Shown here: one piece after another, positions 16,627 to 25,408 of the stretch
How the letters are laid out: each line of letters starts with the position of its first letter
Position numbering within the stretch: the first letter of the stretch is position 1
NCBI RefSeq assembly: GCF_037201965.1
Contig: NZ_CP147518.1
Span: 5,015,001-5,079,000 of the forward strand
Source of the DNA: Spirosoma sp. SC4-14
Lineage (GTDB): Bacteria > Bacteroidota > Bacteroidia > Cytophagales > Spirosomataceae
Direction: 5' to 3'
DNA length: 64,000 bases
The notes under the pieces: generated by a model
Seen by the model: the letters and a program-made list of their open reading frames with translations, nothing else
Databases searched by the model: none
Told to the model about the DNA's origin: nothing
Program-made: the position numbers and the translations under genes

Positions 16627-17832
16627 ATGTCTCCCATTCGTTTATCAGACTTAGCCTTTACGCTTGAAGCCGTTCTTGACGACGCCTTTGGTCAGAAAGC
16701 TATATGGGTTATTGCCGAAACGAGTGATATTAAAAACTATCCCGACCGTGGCTACTGTTTTCTGACCCTGGTGGAGCGAGAGGCTGGTCGGGAAACGCTG
16801 GCAAAACTCGATGCTTGCATCTGGCGCCGAAATTACCATACCATAAAGGATTTTGAACGGGCTACCGGCGTAGCCTTTGCCCGTAATATCCAGCTCTTAT
16901 TACAGGTAGCCGTTAGTTTTAGTCCGGTCTACGGCCTACGCCTGGAAATTCTTCAGATTGACCCATCCTATACACTTGGTAATCTTGAACGTGAACGACA
17001 GGCGGTTCTGGATGCGCTCGTTCAGAATCATCCCGAGCTGGTTTGGGTCGAAGCAGGCCAATACATTACTGCCAATCAATTAGTATCTCGTCCGGCTGTG
17101 TTCCAGCGACTGGCATTGATTGCGGCCCCCGGCTCTGATGGCTGGCGCGATTTCCGGCATGAATTAGCACAGAATCCATATGGGTATGCTTTCATTGTTG
17201 ACGAATACCTCACTCAGATACAGGGAAAAGGGGCCGAGAAAGCCATCTGTGCCCAGCTCGAACAAATTCAGGCCAGCACCATTCCTTACGATGCTGTTGT
17301 GATCGTTCGCGGTGGTGGTTCACAACTGGACTTCGGTTCTTTTGATACCTATCAAATGGGCAAAACCGTTGCGGGGTTTGGTATTCCTATTCTGGCGGGC
17401 ATTGGTCACGAACGGAACGTCAGCATAACGGATATGCTTTGTCATGAAAGCGTAAAAACGCCAACCAAAGCAGCCGCATTTCTAATTGACCATAATCGGC
17501 AATTTGAAGAAAGCTGTCTAATTCTTCGCGAACGGTTAACCGTTGTGGCACGGGAAGCGTTGCAAACCGCTCGGGAGCAGGTAGATAGTGAAACAGAACG
17601 ACTTCGGTTTGTTATGCACAATTATTTTCGGGACCGGCATACCGATCTGACCGAAAAAGCCGTGACGATTCGCCATCTCGACCCGTCCAATGTACTCCGT
17701 CGTGGGTATGCACTTATCCAGCGCAATGGGTCAATTATCACGAAGCGTTCTGCCATTAAACCCGGCGATACCCTTCAGATACAATTATATGATGGGCAGG
17801 TAACGGTTATTAGTGAGCAATCAGCCTTTTGA
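16627..17832 (+). CDS. xseA: Exodeoxyribonuclease VII large subunit
   Basis: 401 residues, slightly shorter than the Escherichia coli protein. An N-terminal OB fold (about 5-105, including the DRGYCFLTLVE strand) is followed by the catalytic domain with the family signatures VIVRGGGSQLDFGSFDTY and LAGIGHERNVSITDMLCHE, and a C-terminal coiled coil ending in a beta strand (RRGYALIQRNG). With XseB it degrades single-stranded DNA in both directions. XseB is encoded 54 bases downstream. Confidence 0.95.
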   Translation: MSPIRLSDLAFTLEAVLDDAFGQKAIWVIAETSDIKNYPDRGYCFLTLVEREAGRETLAKLDACIWRRNYHTIKDFERATGVAFARNIQLLLQVAVSFSPVYGLRLEILQIDPSYTLGNLERERQAVLDALVQNHPELVWVEAGQYITANQLVSRPAVFQRLALIAAPGSDGWRDFRHELAQNPYGYAFIVDEYLTQIQGKGAEKAICAQLEQIQASTIPYDAVVIVRGGGSQLDFGSFDTYQMGKTVAGFGIPILAGIGHERNVSITDMLCHESVKTPTKAAAFLIDHNRQFEESCLILRERLTVVAREALQTAREQVDSETERLRFVMHNYFRDRHTDLTEKAVTIRHLDPSNVLRRGYALIQRNGSIITKRSAIKPGDTLQIQLYDGQVTVISEQSAF

Positions 17833-17886
17833 ATTAATAACCTGTTTTTCAGGAAATTACAGACTAGCTGCTAAACCATTTATAGT

Positions 17887-18075
17887 ATGACCTATCAGGA
17901 CGCCTATGACCAGCTTACGACACTTGTCGACCAAATTGAAAATGAGCAGGTTCCACTCGACGAACTTCCGGCCAAGATCCGACTGGCAAGTGAACTGATT
18001 ACCTTTTGTCAAAATCGGCTTCGCGATGTTGAAACGGAATATCAGGAGGTTATCGAGCGATTACCAAAGCGATAA
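17887..18075 (+). CDS. xseB: Exodeoxyribonuclease VII small subunit
   Basis: 62 residues with the two-helix XseB pattern: TYQDAYDQLTTLVDQIENEQ, then VPLDELPAKIRLASELITFC and a C-terminal helix. It binds as several copies to the XseA coiled coil. Its place directly after xseA confirms the call. The stop codon is part of a hairpin. Confidence 0.93.
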   Translation: MTYQDAYDQLTTLVDQIENEQVPLDELPAKIRLASELITFCQNRLRDVETEYQEVIERLPKR

Positions 18076-18103
18076 AAAAAGAGTATTTATCGCTCTGCTT
18101 TTT
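18067..18103 (+). terminator. Hairpin overlapping the xseB stop
   Basis: AAGCGATAAA pairs with TTTATCGCT (18086-18094) and a T-rich stretch follows (CTGCTTTTT). Confidence 0.55.
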
Positions 18104-18229
18104 GTGACCTTTGCTAAACCTTGCCTAATTTTATCGCCGGGGTAGAACCCTAAGGGGATGTGTTTGTGCCAATACCTGAAGAGATGTGAGTTATAATCCC
18201 CTGCTTACTGCCTGATTGAGACTTTCTGT

Positions 18230-19594
18230 ATGAATTTGTTTGCCACGTTAAATGAAGTACTGAATTCGGATGTTCTGGCTCGAATTGCCGCATATATCGA
18301 CGAACCTTCCGAAAAAACCAACAAGGCCGTAAATGGTCTTGTTTATACCATTGTGGGTGGTCTTATGAAACGGACCACAACCGAAATAGGCGTCAATCAG
18401 CTTTTTAACCATATTCAAAAAGGCCGCTTCGATGGTTCGCTTACCGATAATCTGAGTACTATTCTACGCGAGCCTAGTCAGACAAACGCCTTAATTACAC
18501 AGGGCGATGAAGTAATCAGTCATTTGCTGCCAGCCATGAAAAGCTCAATCGGTAGCATGATTTCGGGCTATGCCGGTATCCGTAACTCATCTGCCATTTC
18601 GCTTTTAGGGCTCACCAGTACGATTGTTCTGAATGTATTGGGAAAACAGGTGAAAGATCGAAAACTTGATGCCGACGGGTTGGCGGCCTCACTGTTTAGC
18701 GAACGCGAAGCGTTTGTCAATGAGGTTCCGGAAGAGTTAATGCCCCGGCTTATTGAAAAGATAGGCCTTCATCAGGTTGTAAGCGGCCTCGCTACACCCG
18801 CCCGGCGCACCTCCGTTGAAACAACAGGACGTCAGGCAGCGGCTTCAGGTACTGGGGCGCGCTCAACGGCAACCGTTAGCCGCCCCCCTGTTAGCTATGA
18901 CCCGGTTGACGAATCAGACAACGACAATGGAGCACTCACAAAGTGGGGTGTAGGACTTTTGTTTGTGCTGGCACTTTCGGCTGGCGGTTACTACATTTAT
19001 CAAAATACAAAGAATCATTCGGCAACCTCGGGCGATGTCGCTGACGAAGTAACGATCTCAAGCGATACCATTCAGGCCGACACGGTAACCCGATCACTGG
19101 CCGTTCCGGTCGAATCAACAGCAAAGCCCAAACCGACGTCACCTCCTTCTTCGACAACAGCGGCCAGTGCCGCTACGGCACCAACCGGGAGCCTGACCCA
19201 ATCGATGACACCTTACCTGGGTAATCCAACTTTACCTAAAGGTCGTGTTTTCCCCTTAGCGGGTGTATCGTTCGTGCCAGGATCGCTTTCGCTCACACCG
19301 GGTTCAACGGCCGCAGTGGGCGAACTGGCCACGCTTCTAAAAACCTATCCGCAGTTGCAGATTCAACTAGTAGGCTATGCCAACGATGCCAGTGCACTGC
19401 CAGCTACCGGCTTAACCAACAAAAGCCTTTCTTTCAAGCGGGTAAATGTGATAAAACAACAACTGATATCGTCGGGTATCAACTTTGTTCGCGTCGATGC
19501 TATTGGCCGGGGCACTGGTGTTTCGAAGACCGATACATCAGGTATTGTCAAGCCAACCCTCCGAAAAATTGACGTGAAAGTTGTTGTGAAATAG
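18230..19594 (+). CDS. DUF937-type / OmpA-family envelope protein
   Basis: 454 residues in three parts. The N-terminal helical region (about 1-185) resembles the DUF937 family (LARIAAYIDEPSEKTNKAVN, then LLPAMKSSIGSMISGYAGI). A single membrane segment lies at about 238-256 (WGVGLLFVLALSAGGYYIY). A Thr/Ser/Pro linker leads to a C-terminal OmpA-like peptidoglycan-binding domain (about 340-454) with the NKSLSFKRVNVIKQQL helix and a RGTG turn. The topology suggests a cytoplasmic DUF937-like part and a periplasmic OmpA part that anchors to the cell wall. The role is unknown. Confidence 0.82.
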   Translation: MNLFATLNEVLNSDVLARIAAYIDEPSEKTNKAVNGLVYTIVGGLMKRTTTEIGVNQLFNHIQKGRFDGSLTDNLSTILREPSQTNALITQGDEVISHLLPAMKSSIGSMISGYAGIRNSSAISLLGLTSTIVLNVLGKQVKDRKLDADGLAASLFSEREAFVNEVPEELMPRLIEKIGLHQVVSGLATPARRTSVETTGRQAAASGTGARSTATVSRPPVSYDPVDESDNDNGALTKWGVGLLFVLALSAGGYYIYQNTKNHSATSGDVADEVTISSDTIQADTVTRSLAVPVESTAKPKPTSPPSSTTAASAATAPTGSLTQSMTPYLGNPTLPKGRVFPLAGVSFVPGSLSLTPGSTAAVGELATLLKTYPQLQIQLVGYANDASALPATGLTNKSLSFKRVNVIKQQLISSGINFVRVDAIGRGTGVSKTDTSGIVKPTLRKIDVKVVVK

Positions 19595-19604
19595 GTTTAA
19601 ATCG

Positions 19605-19662
19605 AATCATGCGAATGGGTACAGAATCGATATAGACCGATTCTGTACCCATTCGCATGATT
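19605..19662. terminator. Perfect 25-base-arm hairpin
   Basis: Arms 19605-19629 and 19638-19662 are exact complements around an 8-base loop, 10 bases after the OmpA-like gene. No poly-T follows. It may act as an RNA-stabilising or terminating stem. Confidence 0.65.
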
Positions 19663-19758
19663 GCCCTTGTTACTTCGGTATTTTCCGAAGCTGTCGAACA
19701 ACTTTGCTACCATAGGGTTCAGTAAAGGAAAGCTTATTGACTTACTTACTGAAAAGCT

Positions 19759-20829
19759 ATGACAACTGACATTGGAAAAACGGCCCTTATCACGGGAGCC
19801 TCAAGCGGAATTGGTCGAGAGTTGGCAACCCTATTTGCCAAAGATGGCTATAACCTGGTATTAGTAGCCCGTAGCGAAGAAAAACTACACGAATTAGCCG
19901 ATAAATTTAAGCAGCAGTTTGGAACATCGAAGATTAGCGTAATTGAAAAGGACTTGTCGAATCCGGAAGCACCACAGGAAATTTATGACGAAGTAGTTCG
20001 GCAAAACATTACCGTTAACACCCTTGTAAACAATGCAGGCTTTGGCGAATACGGCAAGTTCGCTACCGAAACAGATCTACAAAAAGAGCTCAATATCATT
20101 CAGGTCAATCTGACAGCGCTGGTGCATCTGACCAAGTTGTTTCTGAAAGATATGGTACAGCGAAACGAAGGTAAAATTCTGATGCTTGGCTCCATAGCAT
20201 CGATTATGCCCAACCCACTGATGGCCGTTTATGGGGCTACCAAATCGTTCATTTATTCGTTTTCAGAAGCCCTTCGCAACGAGGTTAAAGACACTGATAT
20301 TACCATTACCGTTCTGATGCCTCCTGCCACCGACACTGATTTCTTTAATAAAGCCGGGGCCATGAATACAGTAGCCCAGGAAACGGCCCGCGCTAATGAC
20401 CCGGCCGACGTTGCCAGGGAGGGCTATACGGCGCTGATGAAAGGGAAAGACAAAGCAATTGCCGGTTTCTCTACTAAAATGCAGGCCGCTGCTTTCCGTG
20501 TTCTACCCGACTCAATGGTTAGTCAGGCAGCCCGTTTACAAATGAAAGAACGTACTGATGCCGAGCAGGAAAAGCAATCGGCCAATCTGGCTCTTGGCAT
20601 TGGCATTGCGGCTATTGCTCTGGCCGGAATTGTTATTGCAGCTACGTATACTAAGCGAAACGGCTGGGCCGAAGGGGTCAAATTAGGTAATATTATTGAT
20701 CGGGCACGCTATCGCTACAAGGCAAACGAGGTTGTTGATTCGGCCAAAGATGCCATTAAATCGGCGATGGAGTCAGTGAACGGAACTATAGCCAATGGTA
20801 AAGCAAAAGCCGAAAAAGTGCTGGCTTAA
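19759..20829 (+). CDS. Short-chain dehydrogenase with membrane-anchored C-terminal tail
   Basis: 356 residues. The first ~255 are a classical SDR: TGASSGIGRELA for the cofactor, LVNNAGFGEYG, and the catalytic YGATK with the upstream Ser in LMLGSIASI. A hydrophobic helix follows (LALGIGIAAIALAGIVIAA, about 277-295), then a basic/helical tail starting RARYRYKA and ending in an Ala/Lys-rich helix. The tail is unusual for SDRs and is shared with the paralogue at 21655. The oxidised substrate is unknown; membrane attachment is inferred from the hydrophobic helix. Confidence 0.88.
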   Translation: MTTDIGKTALITGASSGIGRELATLFAKDGYNLVLVARSEEKLHELADKFKQQFGTSKISVIEKDLSNPEAPQEIYDEVVRQNITVNTLVNNAGFGEYGKFATETDLQKELNIIQVNLTALVHLTKLFLKDMVQRNEGKILMLGSIASIMPNPLMAVYGATKSFIYSFSEALRNEVKDTDITITVLMPPATDTDFFNKAGAMNTVAQETARANDPADVAREGYTALMKGKDKAIAGFSTKMQAAAFRVLPDSMVSQAARLQMKERTDAEQEKQSANLALGIGIAAIALAGIVIAATYTKRNGWAEGVKLGNIIDRARYRYKANEVVDSAKDAIKSAMESVNGTIANGKAKAEKVLA

Positions 20830-20850
20830 GCCCAATACAGTTCAATCTGT

Positions 20851-20881
20851 AAACAGCTCCCTTATGGCAAGGGAGCTGTTT
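20851..20881. terminator. Bidirectional terminator
   Basis: AAACAGCTCCCTT and AAGGGAGCTGTTT pair perfectly between the SDR gene and the convergent DUF4136 gene. Confidence 0.8.
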
Positions 20882-20883
20882 TA

Positions 20884-21432
20884 TTACGAATGCTTTCCAG
20901 GAAATTTATCAAATACTTTTTTTATTGCGTCATGTACCTGTGTCGGTACCACTTCTCCCCTGCCCAACACACTCAAGATGGCAACATCCCACACAAGCTC
21001 ATTCCGTTGAGCATCAACAAAATGTAGGCTAACCGTTCCTTCCTGATACGTACCAACAGGCACATCCTGGCTTTGCCAATGATATCGTCGTTGGCCAGTA
21101 TAAATTGGTGCTTCGTAGATGGTAGTCTGCCGTGTTTGCGTTTTTTCTTTCACAACTGCGCCAATATTCACGAGCAAATCAGGATTATCGTTTGTTTGCT
21201 GATAACCCCGATTTTTTAATTCAGTCGCAACAGCCTGCCGTACCTGTTCAACCACAACCCGATACGTACCACCAGGCATAGGGTCAATCCGGGCCGTATC
21301 GATAAAAGCAAACGTTCGATAATCGGCCCAGGTAGCCGACTTGTCGGTTTCGTTCCGAATGATTCGGTACGACGATGAGCAACCTGCCAGCAGAATACAG
21401 GCTACCATCAACATAGTGAACAACCTTCTCAT
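20884..21432 (-). CDS. DUF4136 lipoprotein
   Basis: The start is set at 21432 (MRRLFTMLMVACILLAGC), because it gives a textbook lipoprotein signal with Cys18; the longer frame to 21600 has no protein-like start. 182 residues. The mature part shows the DUF4136 pattern: ATWADYRTFAFIDTA near the start, AVATELKNRGYQ in the middle and a C-terminal strand-rich half (YQEGTVSLHFVDAQRNELVW). Function unknown. It lies on the minus strand between two paralogous SDR genes and diverges from the second. Confidence 0.87.
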   Translation of the reverse strand: MRRLFTMLMVACILLAGCSSSYRIIRNETDKSATWADYRTFAFIDTARIDPMPGGTYRVVVEQVRQAVATELKNRGYQQTNDNPDLLVNIGAVVKEKTQTRQTTIYEAPIYTGQRRYHWQSQDVPVGTYQEGTVSLHFVDAQRNELVWDVAILSVLGRGEVVPTQVHDAIKKVFDKFPGKHS

Positions 21433-21654
21433 AAACTTATTCGTGTGTTTACTACAGCGGCTAATTTGCCCGATACGCAATGGACCGCAACGAAACGCCC
21501 GGTCCTTTATCGCTACTTTTAAAACTGCCATCCGGCAAACCTCTACCATAAAACTGGTAGCTACTACATAAATCGTCACGTATAAAGACCGAATAATCAA
21601 AACAACTTTCAGCCGCCGTAGTTCAATAAGTTACTCACTAACCATTCGAATGAC

Positions 21655-22737
21655 ATGGATTCAGGAACCGGAAAAACGGCTTTGATCACAGGCGCTTCCA
21701 GCGGTATAGGCCAGGAATTGGCTAAACTTTTCGCTCAGGATGGCTATAATCTGGTATTGGTTGCTCGTAGCGACGATACACTGGATCGGCTGGCCGAAGT
21801 GTTTAAAAGTAATTATGGAACCCAACAGGTAACGGTCATAAAAAAAGACCTGGCCGAAGAAGATGCCGCTCAGGATGTCTATAATCAGGTCAAGGCAAAA
21901 GGAATTACAGTAAATGTACTCGTCAATGACGCGGGCGTTGGGTTATATGGCCTTTTTGCAACCGATACCGATTGGGAACGGGAAAAAGCGATGATTCACC
22001 TGAATGTACTCACACTGACCCAGTTGACCAAGCTCTTCCTGTATGACATGCTGGCCCGGAATGAAGGCAAAATCCTGAATCTGGCCTCGCTACTGTCAAT
22101 TACACCCACTCCACTAATGGCTGTTTATGCAGGAACCAAAGCCTACGTTTATAATTTTACCCAATCGCTTGCCAATGAGTTGAAAGACACCAACGTAACC
22201 ATTACGGCTCTACTACCCAACGCAACCGATACCGATTTCTTTCATAAAGCCGGGGCCGAAAACACTAAGGTAACCGACGAAGTTCAGGACCCCGTTATGG
22301 TAGCCAAAGATGGCTATGAAGCCCTGATGGCAGGTAAACCAAAGGTTGTTCCCGGCGGGCTGAAAAACAAGTCTTATGAAGTATTGGCCTATGTTGCTCC
22401 GCAGGAAGCGTTAGCCTCACTTATGCACGAAAAAATGTCGCTTAAACCCGATCCAGCCGAGGAAACGCAAAAAGAAAAGTCATCGACTTTAGCCTGGGGT
22501 ATTGGGTTTGGAATCGCCGTACTGGCAGGCGTTGCCATTGGCGTTGCCTATAACAACCTAAGTGCCTATGACAAAGCCCGGTATCGGTATAAGGCGAAAT
22601 CATGGGGAAACGCCCTGGCTGATACATTCGCTTCGGTTATCGATACAGTTGCTGATACCTATGAAAATGTGAAAGCAAAGGCAGATCAGGTAGTACCTAA
22701 AAAAGAAGTCGTAGAGAAGGAACTGGAAGTAGCCTAA
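21655..22737 (+). CDS. Second short-chain dehydrogenase with membrane-anchored tail
   Basis: 360 residues, a paralogue of the gene at 19759 along its whole length, including the TGASSGIGQELA cofactor loop, catalytic Ser (LNLASLLSI) and YAGTK. The usual NNAG is NDAG here (LVNDAGVGLYG), a change in a structurally important loop. The tail contains a hydrophobic helix (LAWGIGFGIAVLAGVAIGVA) and a KARYRYKAK element, then a coiled Lys/Glu-rich end. Duplication followed by divergence is the likely history, with the DUF4136 gene in between. Confidence 0.88.
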   Translation: MDSGTGKTALITGASSGIGQELAKLFAQDGYNLVLVARSDDTLDRLAEVFKSNYGTQQVTVIKKDLAEEDAAQDVYNQVKAKGITVNVLVNDAGVGLYGLFATDTDWEREKAMIHLNVLTLTQLTKLFLYDMLARNEGKILNLASLLSITPTPLMAVYAGTKAYVYNFTQSLANELKDTNVTITALLPNATDTDFFHKAGAENTKVTDEVQDPVMVAKDGYEALMAGKPKVVPGGLKNKSYEVLAYVAPQEALASLMHEKMSLKPDPAEETQKEKSSTLAWGIGFGIAVLAGVAIGVAYNNLSAYDKARYRYKAKSWGNALADTFASVIDTVADTYENVKAKADQVVPKKEVVEKELEVA

Positions 22738-22786
22738 CGGTTAACCAATCAGACAAGATTCTTTCCTTATATCTAACAACTCTGTT

Positions 22787-23737
22787 ATGAAAAATTCATC
22801 ATTCTGGCGTATTGCTACGGCTGTTTTTGCCGTTGGCAGTATTCTCTACACCTCTTTATCCAGCGGCCAGTCGCGGCAGGAAAGTCGGAAACGCCAGCAG
22901 AATGCTCCCGACAGACAAGACCGAGAGTTCGACGTACCAGTAGAATACCAGAACGTTTTCGAGAAAAACATGATTGTTCCGGCAGGCTGGACGTTTGGCG
23001 TTGTCTGGTCGACGATTTACGCAGGGCTGGGCGCATTGCTGGTGCATCAGGCATTACCCTCACAGGCTATGAACCCGCGCTACCAGAAAGCGCTGCCGTG
23101 GTGGTGGGCAAGCTGGACACTCAATGCTATTTTTGGCCGGTTCTTCTCGCAAAACGACCCACAGAGCATTGTTATCTCGGATCTGACCACCAAATTCAAC
23201 CTGCCTGCAGCCCTGGCATTGCACAATAGTCTGGAAATTGGCAGGACCGATGTACCGGCTCCGGAACATTACCTACGCATTCCGGTAAGTCTGTATGCAG
23301 GCTGGCTTACTGCGGCAACGGTTGTCGGAACGCCTAATACACTGTTAACATTGGGTTGGTGGAAACCCGACGAAAAACGCGACCAACCCGTGGCCGCTGG
23401 CATTCTGAGCGCTACCGCCGGAGTCGGTTATCTGGTTGCCCGCCGGTTAAACGATCCGTGGTATATGGTGCCGTTTGTAGCAGGCTTCAGCGGAATTGCC
23501 TCGCGTCAGTGGCATCGCCAGCCAGTTGTTGCCTGGACAGCCGCGAGCCTGGCGGCAACGTTTGCCGGGCTGTTGGCTTATTGGCTTCCCAAAGGCAAAT
23601 TTCACGATCCCGACCGTATTGTAGTTCATGATGCCGAAGCCGAAGTTATTGCCGAGCAGGTTGAAACATCGGAACCACATCAGGCCGAAATTGTACGTGA
23701 ACGCATGAAGCCAATCGAAGCAGAAGGATTAGATTAA
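22787..23737 (+). CDS. TspO/MBR-like tryptophan-rich membrane protein
   Basis: 316 residues, multi-pass. Family-like features include PAGWTFGVVWSTIYAGLGAL (cf. the TspO Pro-x-x-Trp...Phe-x-x-x-Trp...Tyr pattern) and the later IPVSLYAGWLTAATVVGTPN, which resembles the TspO WxxVATxxN region. Many Trp residues occur (ALPWWWASWTLNAI). It is about twice the length of a classical TspO and carries a Gln/Arg-rich juxtamembrane segment and an acidic C-terminal tail. It lies 49 bases after the SDR gene, possibly co-transcribed. The ligand is unknown. Confidence 0.7.
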   Translation: MKNSSFWRIATAVFAVGSILYTSLSSGQSRQESRKRQQNAPDRQDREFDVPVEYQNVFEKNMIVPAGWTFGVVWSTIYAGLGALLVHQALPSQAMNPRYQKALPWWWASWTLNAIFGRFFSQNDPQSIVISDLTTKFNLPAALALHNSLEIGRTDVPAPEHYLRIPVSLYAGWLTAATVVGTPNTLLTLGWWKPDEKRDQPVAAGILSATAGVGYLVARRLNDPWYMVPFVAGFSGIASRQWHRQPVVAWTAASLAATFAGLLAYWLPKGKFHDPDRIVVHDAEAEVIAEQVETSEPHQAEIVRERMKPIEAEGLD

Positions 23738-23751
23738 GTAATTTATATAGC

Positions 23752-23789
23752 AAAAAGAGCCGACCTGCCTGGGCAGGTCGGCTCTTTTT
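23752..23789 (+). terminator. Strong intrinsic terminator
   Basis: 18-base arms (AAAAAGAGCCGACCTGCC and its complement) around a 2-4 base loop, with a five-T run ending the second arm. Confidence 0.9.
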
Positions 23790-23907
23790 GTTTAGCAAAC
23801 GGTTAGCAAATCATTTATCCCCATTCGTCCATCTTTTTATTCGCTTCATCCTATTCCGATTGTCCGCAGTATCTGTTATCAGTAGTTTCGGCGACTAATT
23901 CATCGCC

Positions 23908-25158
23908 ATGATACCTACAGTTGATACTCATTTGGGCTTCAGATCTGCCGAACATGCCCAACCTGCTCGCATTCAGGTAGTAGATGCCCTTCGCGGATTT
24001 GCCTTATTTGGCATTTTACTGGTGCATTGTGCTCAATGGTTTTCGGCCGGTCCGCTGCCCGATACTATTTACCAAAAACATGCAAATGGTATTGATAATG
24101 GCATTGCTCAAACCATTGTCGGCTTATTCTTCGATGGTAAATTTTACACCTTTTTCTCCTTCCTGTTCGGACTTAGCTTTGCCCTCATGCTCACTCGCAA
24201 CCAGGATTCACCGGGCGTTTTTTACCGCAGGTTTGCCTGGCGGCTGATCATATTGGGTGTAATTGGCTTTCTGCATCATCTGATGTGGCGGGGCGATATT
24301 CTGTCGATCTACGCGATGCTTGGATTTGCCATGCTTCTACTAAGCCGGGCCTCCAACAAAGTGATTCTGGTTATAGCTATTTTACTGGTCATGAACCTGC
24401 CTACGCGACTTACCCGTGTTTATAATGATTTTATCAGCCCACCCGTAAAAGCGCAAACCCAGCCAGCTCAGAAACAGTTTGAGCAGGAAGCCAAAACCTA
24501 TTACGATGTTCTGAAGCATGGCAGCTATAAGGATCTGGTAACGTTCAATTTCAAAGCGTTCGACGATAAAATGCAGTTTCAGGTAGAAAGCGGTCGGCTT
24601 TATATTACGCTTGGATTCTTCCTGTTAGGTCTGTATGCCGGTCGACGGCGGTTATTCCAGCAACTAGCCGAGAACCGCACATTCTTCCGAAAGCTTACCC
24701 GGTTTAGTGGTTTTAGCGTATTGGGTATTACGGCCGTTGGCGGAGCACTAATTGCGGTTTATGGCAATACACAGCAACCGCCCAAAGCCATCGAACTGCT
24801 GTTTATGACACTTTTCGACATCCATAGCGCGTTAATGACCGTATTTTACATAGCTGGCCTGACGCTTCTCTTTCAAAAAAACTCCTGGCAATGGATTGCA
24901 TCACCCCTGGCATCGGTCGGGAAAATGGCGCTTACGAGCTACATCCTGCAAACGGCCATTGGCACTGCGCTCTTCTTCGGATTCGGGCTAAGCCTGCTGG
25001 CCGAAGTTGATTTATGGATAGCGGCTTTAACTGCCATACCAATCTTTATGGCTCAGGTTTTATTCAGCCGCATCTGGCTTGCGCAGTTCAGATATGGCCC
25101 ACTCGAATGGCTCTGGCGTTCGTTGACGTATTTTAAAATGCAACCGATGCGGTTATAA
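23908..25158 (+). CDS. DUF418 family membrane protein
   Basis: 416 residues, about ten membrane helices. The N-terminus RIQVVDALRGFALFGILLVH is typical of the DUF418/acyltransferase-3-like group, and the C-terminal quarter (PLASVGKMALTSYILQT, then FRYGPLEWLWRSLTY) is the DUF418 domain. A soluble insert (about 170-220) lies between helices. These proteins are thought to move or modify acyl groups across the membrane, but no member-specific function can be given. It has its own terminator-bounded unit. Confidence 0.88.
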   Translation: MIPTVDTHLGFRSAEHAQPARIQVVDALRGFALFGILLVHCAQWFSAGPLPDTIYQKHANGIDNGIAQTIVGLFFDGKFYTFFSFLFGLSFALMLTRNQDSPGVFYRRFAWRLIILGVIGFLHHLMWRGDILSIYAMLGFAMLLLSRASNKVILVIAILLVMNLPTRLTRVYNDFISPPVKAQTQPAQKQFEQEAKTYYDVLKHGSYKDLVTFNFKAFDDKMQFQVESGRLYITLGFFLLGLYAGRRRLFQQLAENRTFFRKLTRFSGFSVLGITAVGGALIAVYGNTQQPPKAIELLFMTLFDIHSALMTVFYIAGLTLLFQKNSWQWIASPLASVGKMALTSYILQTAIGTALFFGFGLSLLAEVDLWIAALTAIPIFMAQVLFSRIWLAQFRYGPLEWLWRSLTYFKMQPMRL

Positions 25159-25317
25159 AGACTGGCTCGTAAAGCCCGCTCGTCTAAAATAATCTGTCGT
25201 TTTGTTAGGTCCAAAGCACCGTTTTATCTTACCTATGCCATAATTTCCTGATTCGTTAATCCGGGCTTATAAAACAAGCCAAAATGTCCGAAAAACCACT
25301 CCGGCCCATGATTTGTT

Positions 25318-25400
25318 ACTAAAGAGTAAAGAAGCGGTGAAAGATAGGTTATATCGACCAGCGTATGTTTTTCACTCTACACTTTTCACTCTTCACTCCT
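25318..25400. repeat. GAGTGAA-type inverted repeat before clpB
   Basis: A left run of TAAAGAGTAAAGAAGCGGTG and a right run of TTTTCACTCTTCACTCC are approximate complements; the right run ends 8 bases before the clpB ATG. Same unit type as at 6611 and 16534, with lower arm identity. Confidence 0.7.
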
Positions 25401-25408
25401 TAACGATC

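Noticed and set aside
25313..25408. Extension of clpB to an upstream start
   Set aside because: The extra 32 codons lie in the repeat, and known ClpB proteins begin at the position matching 25409.
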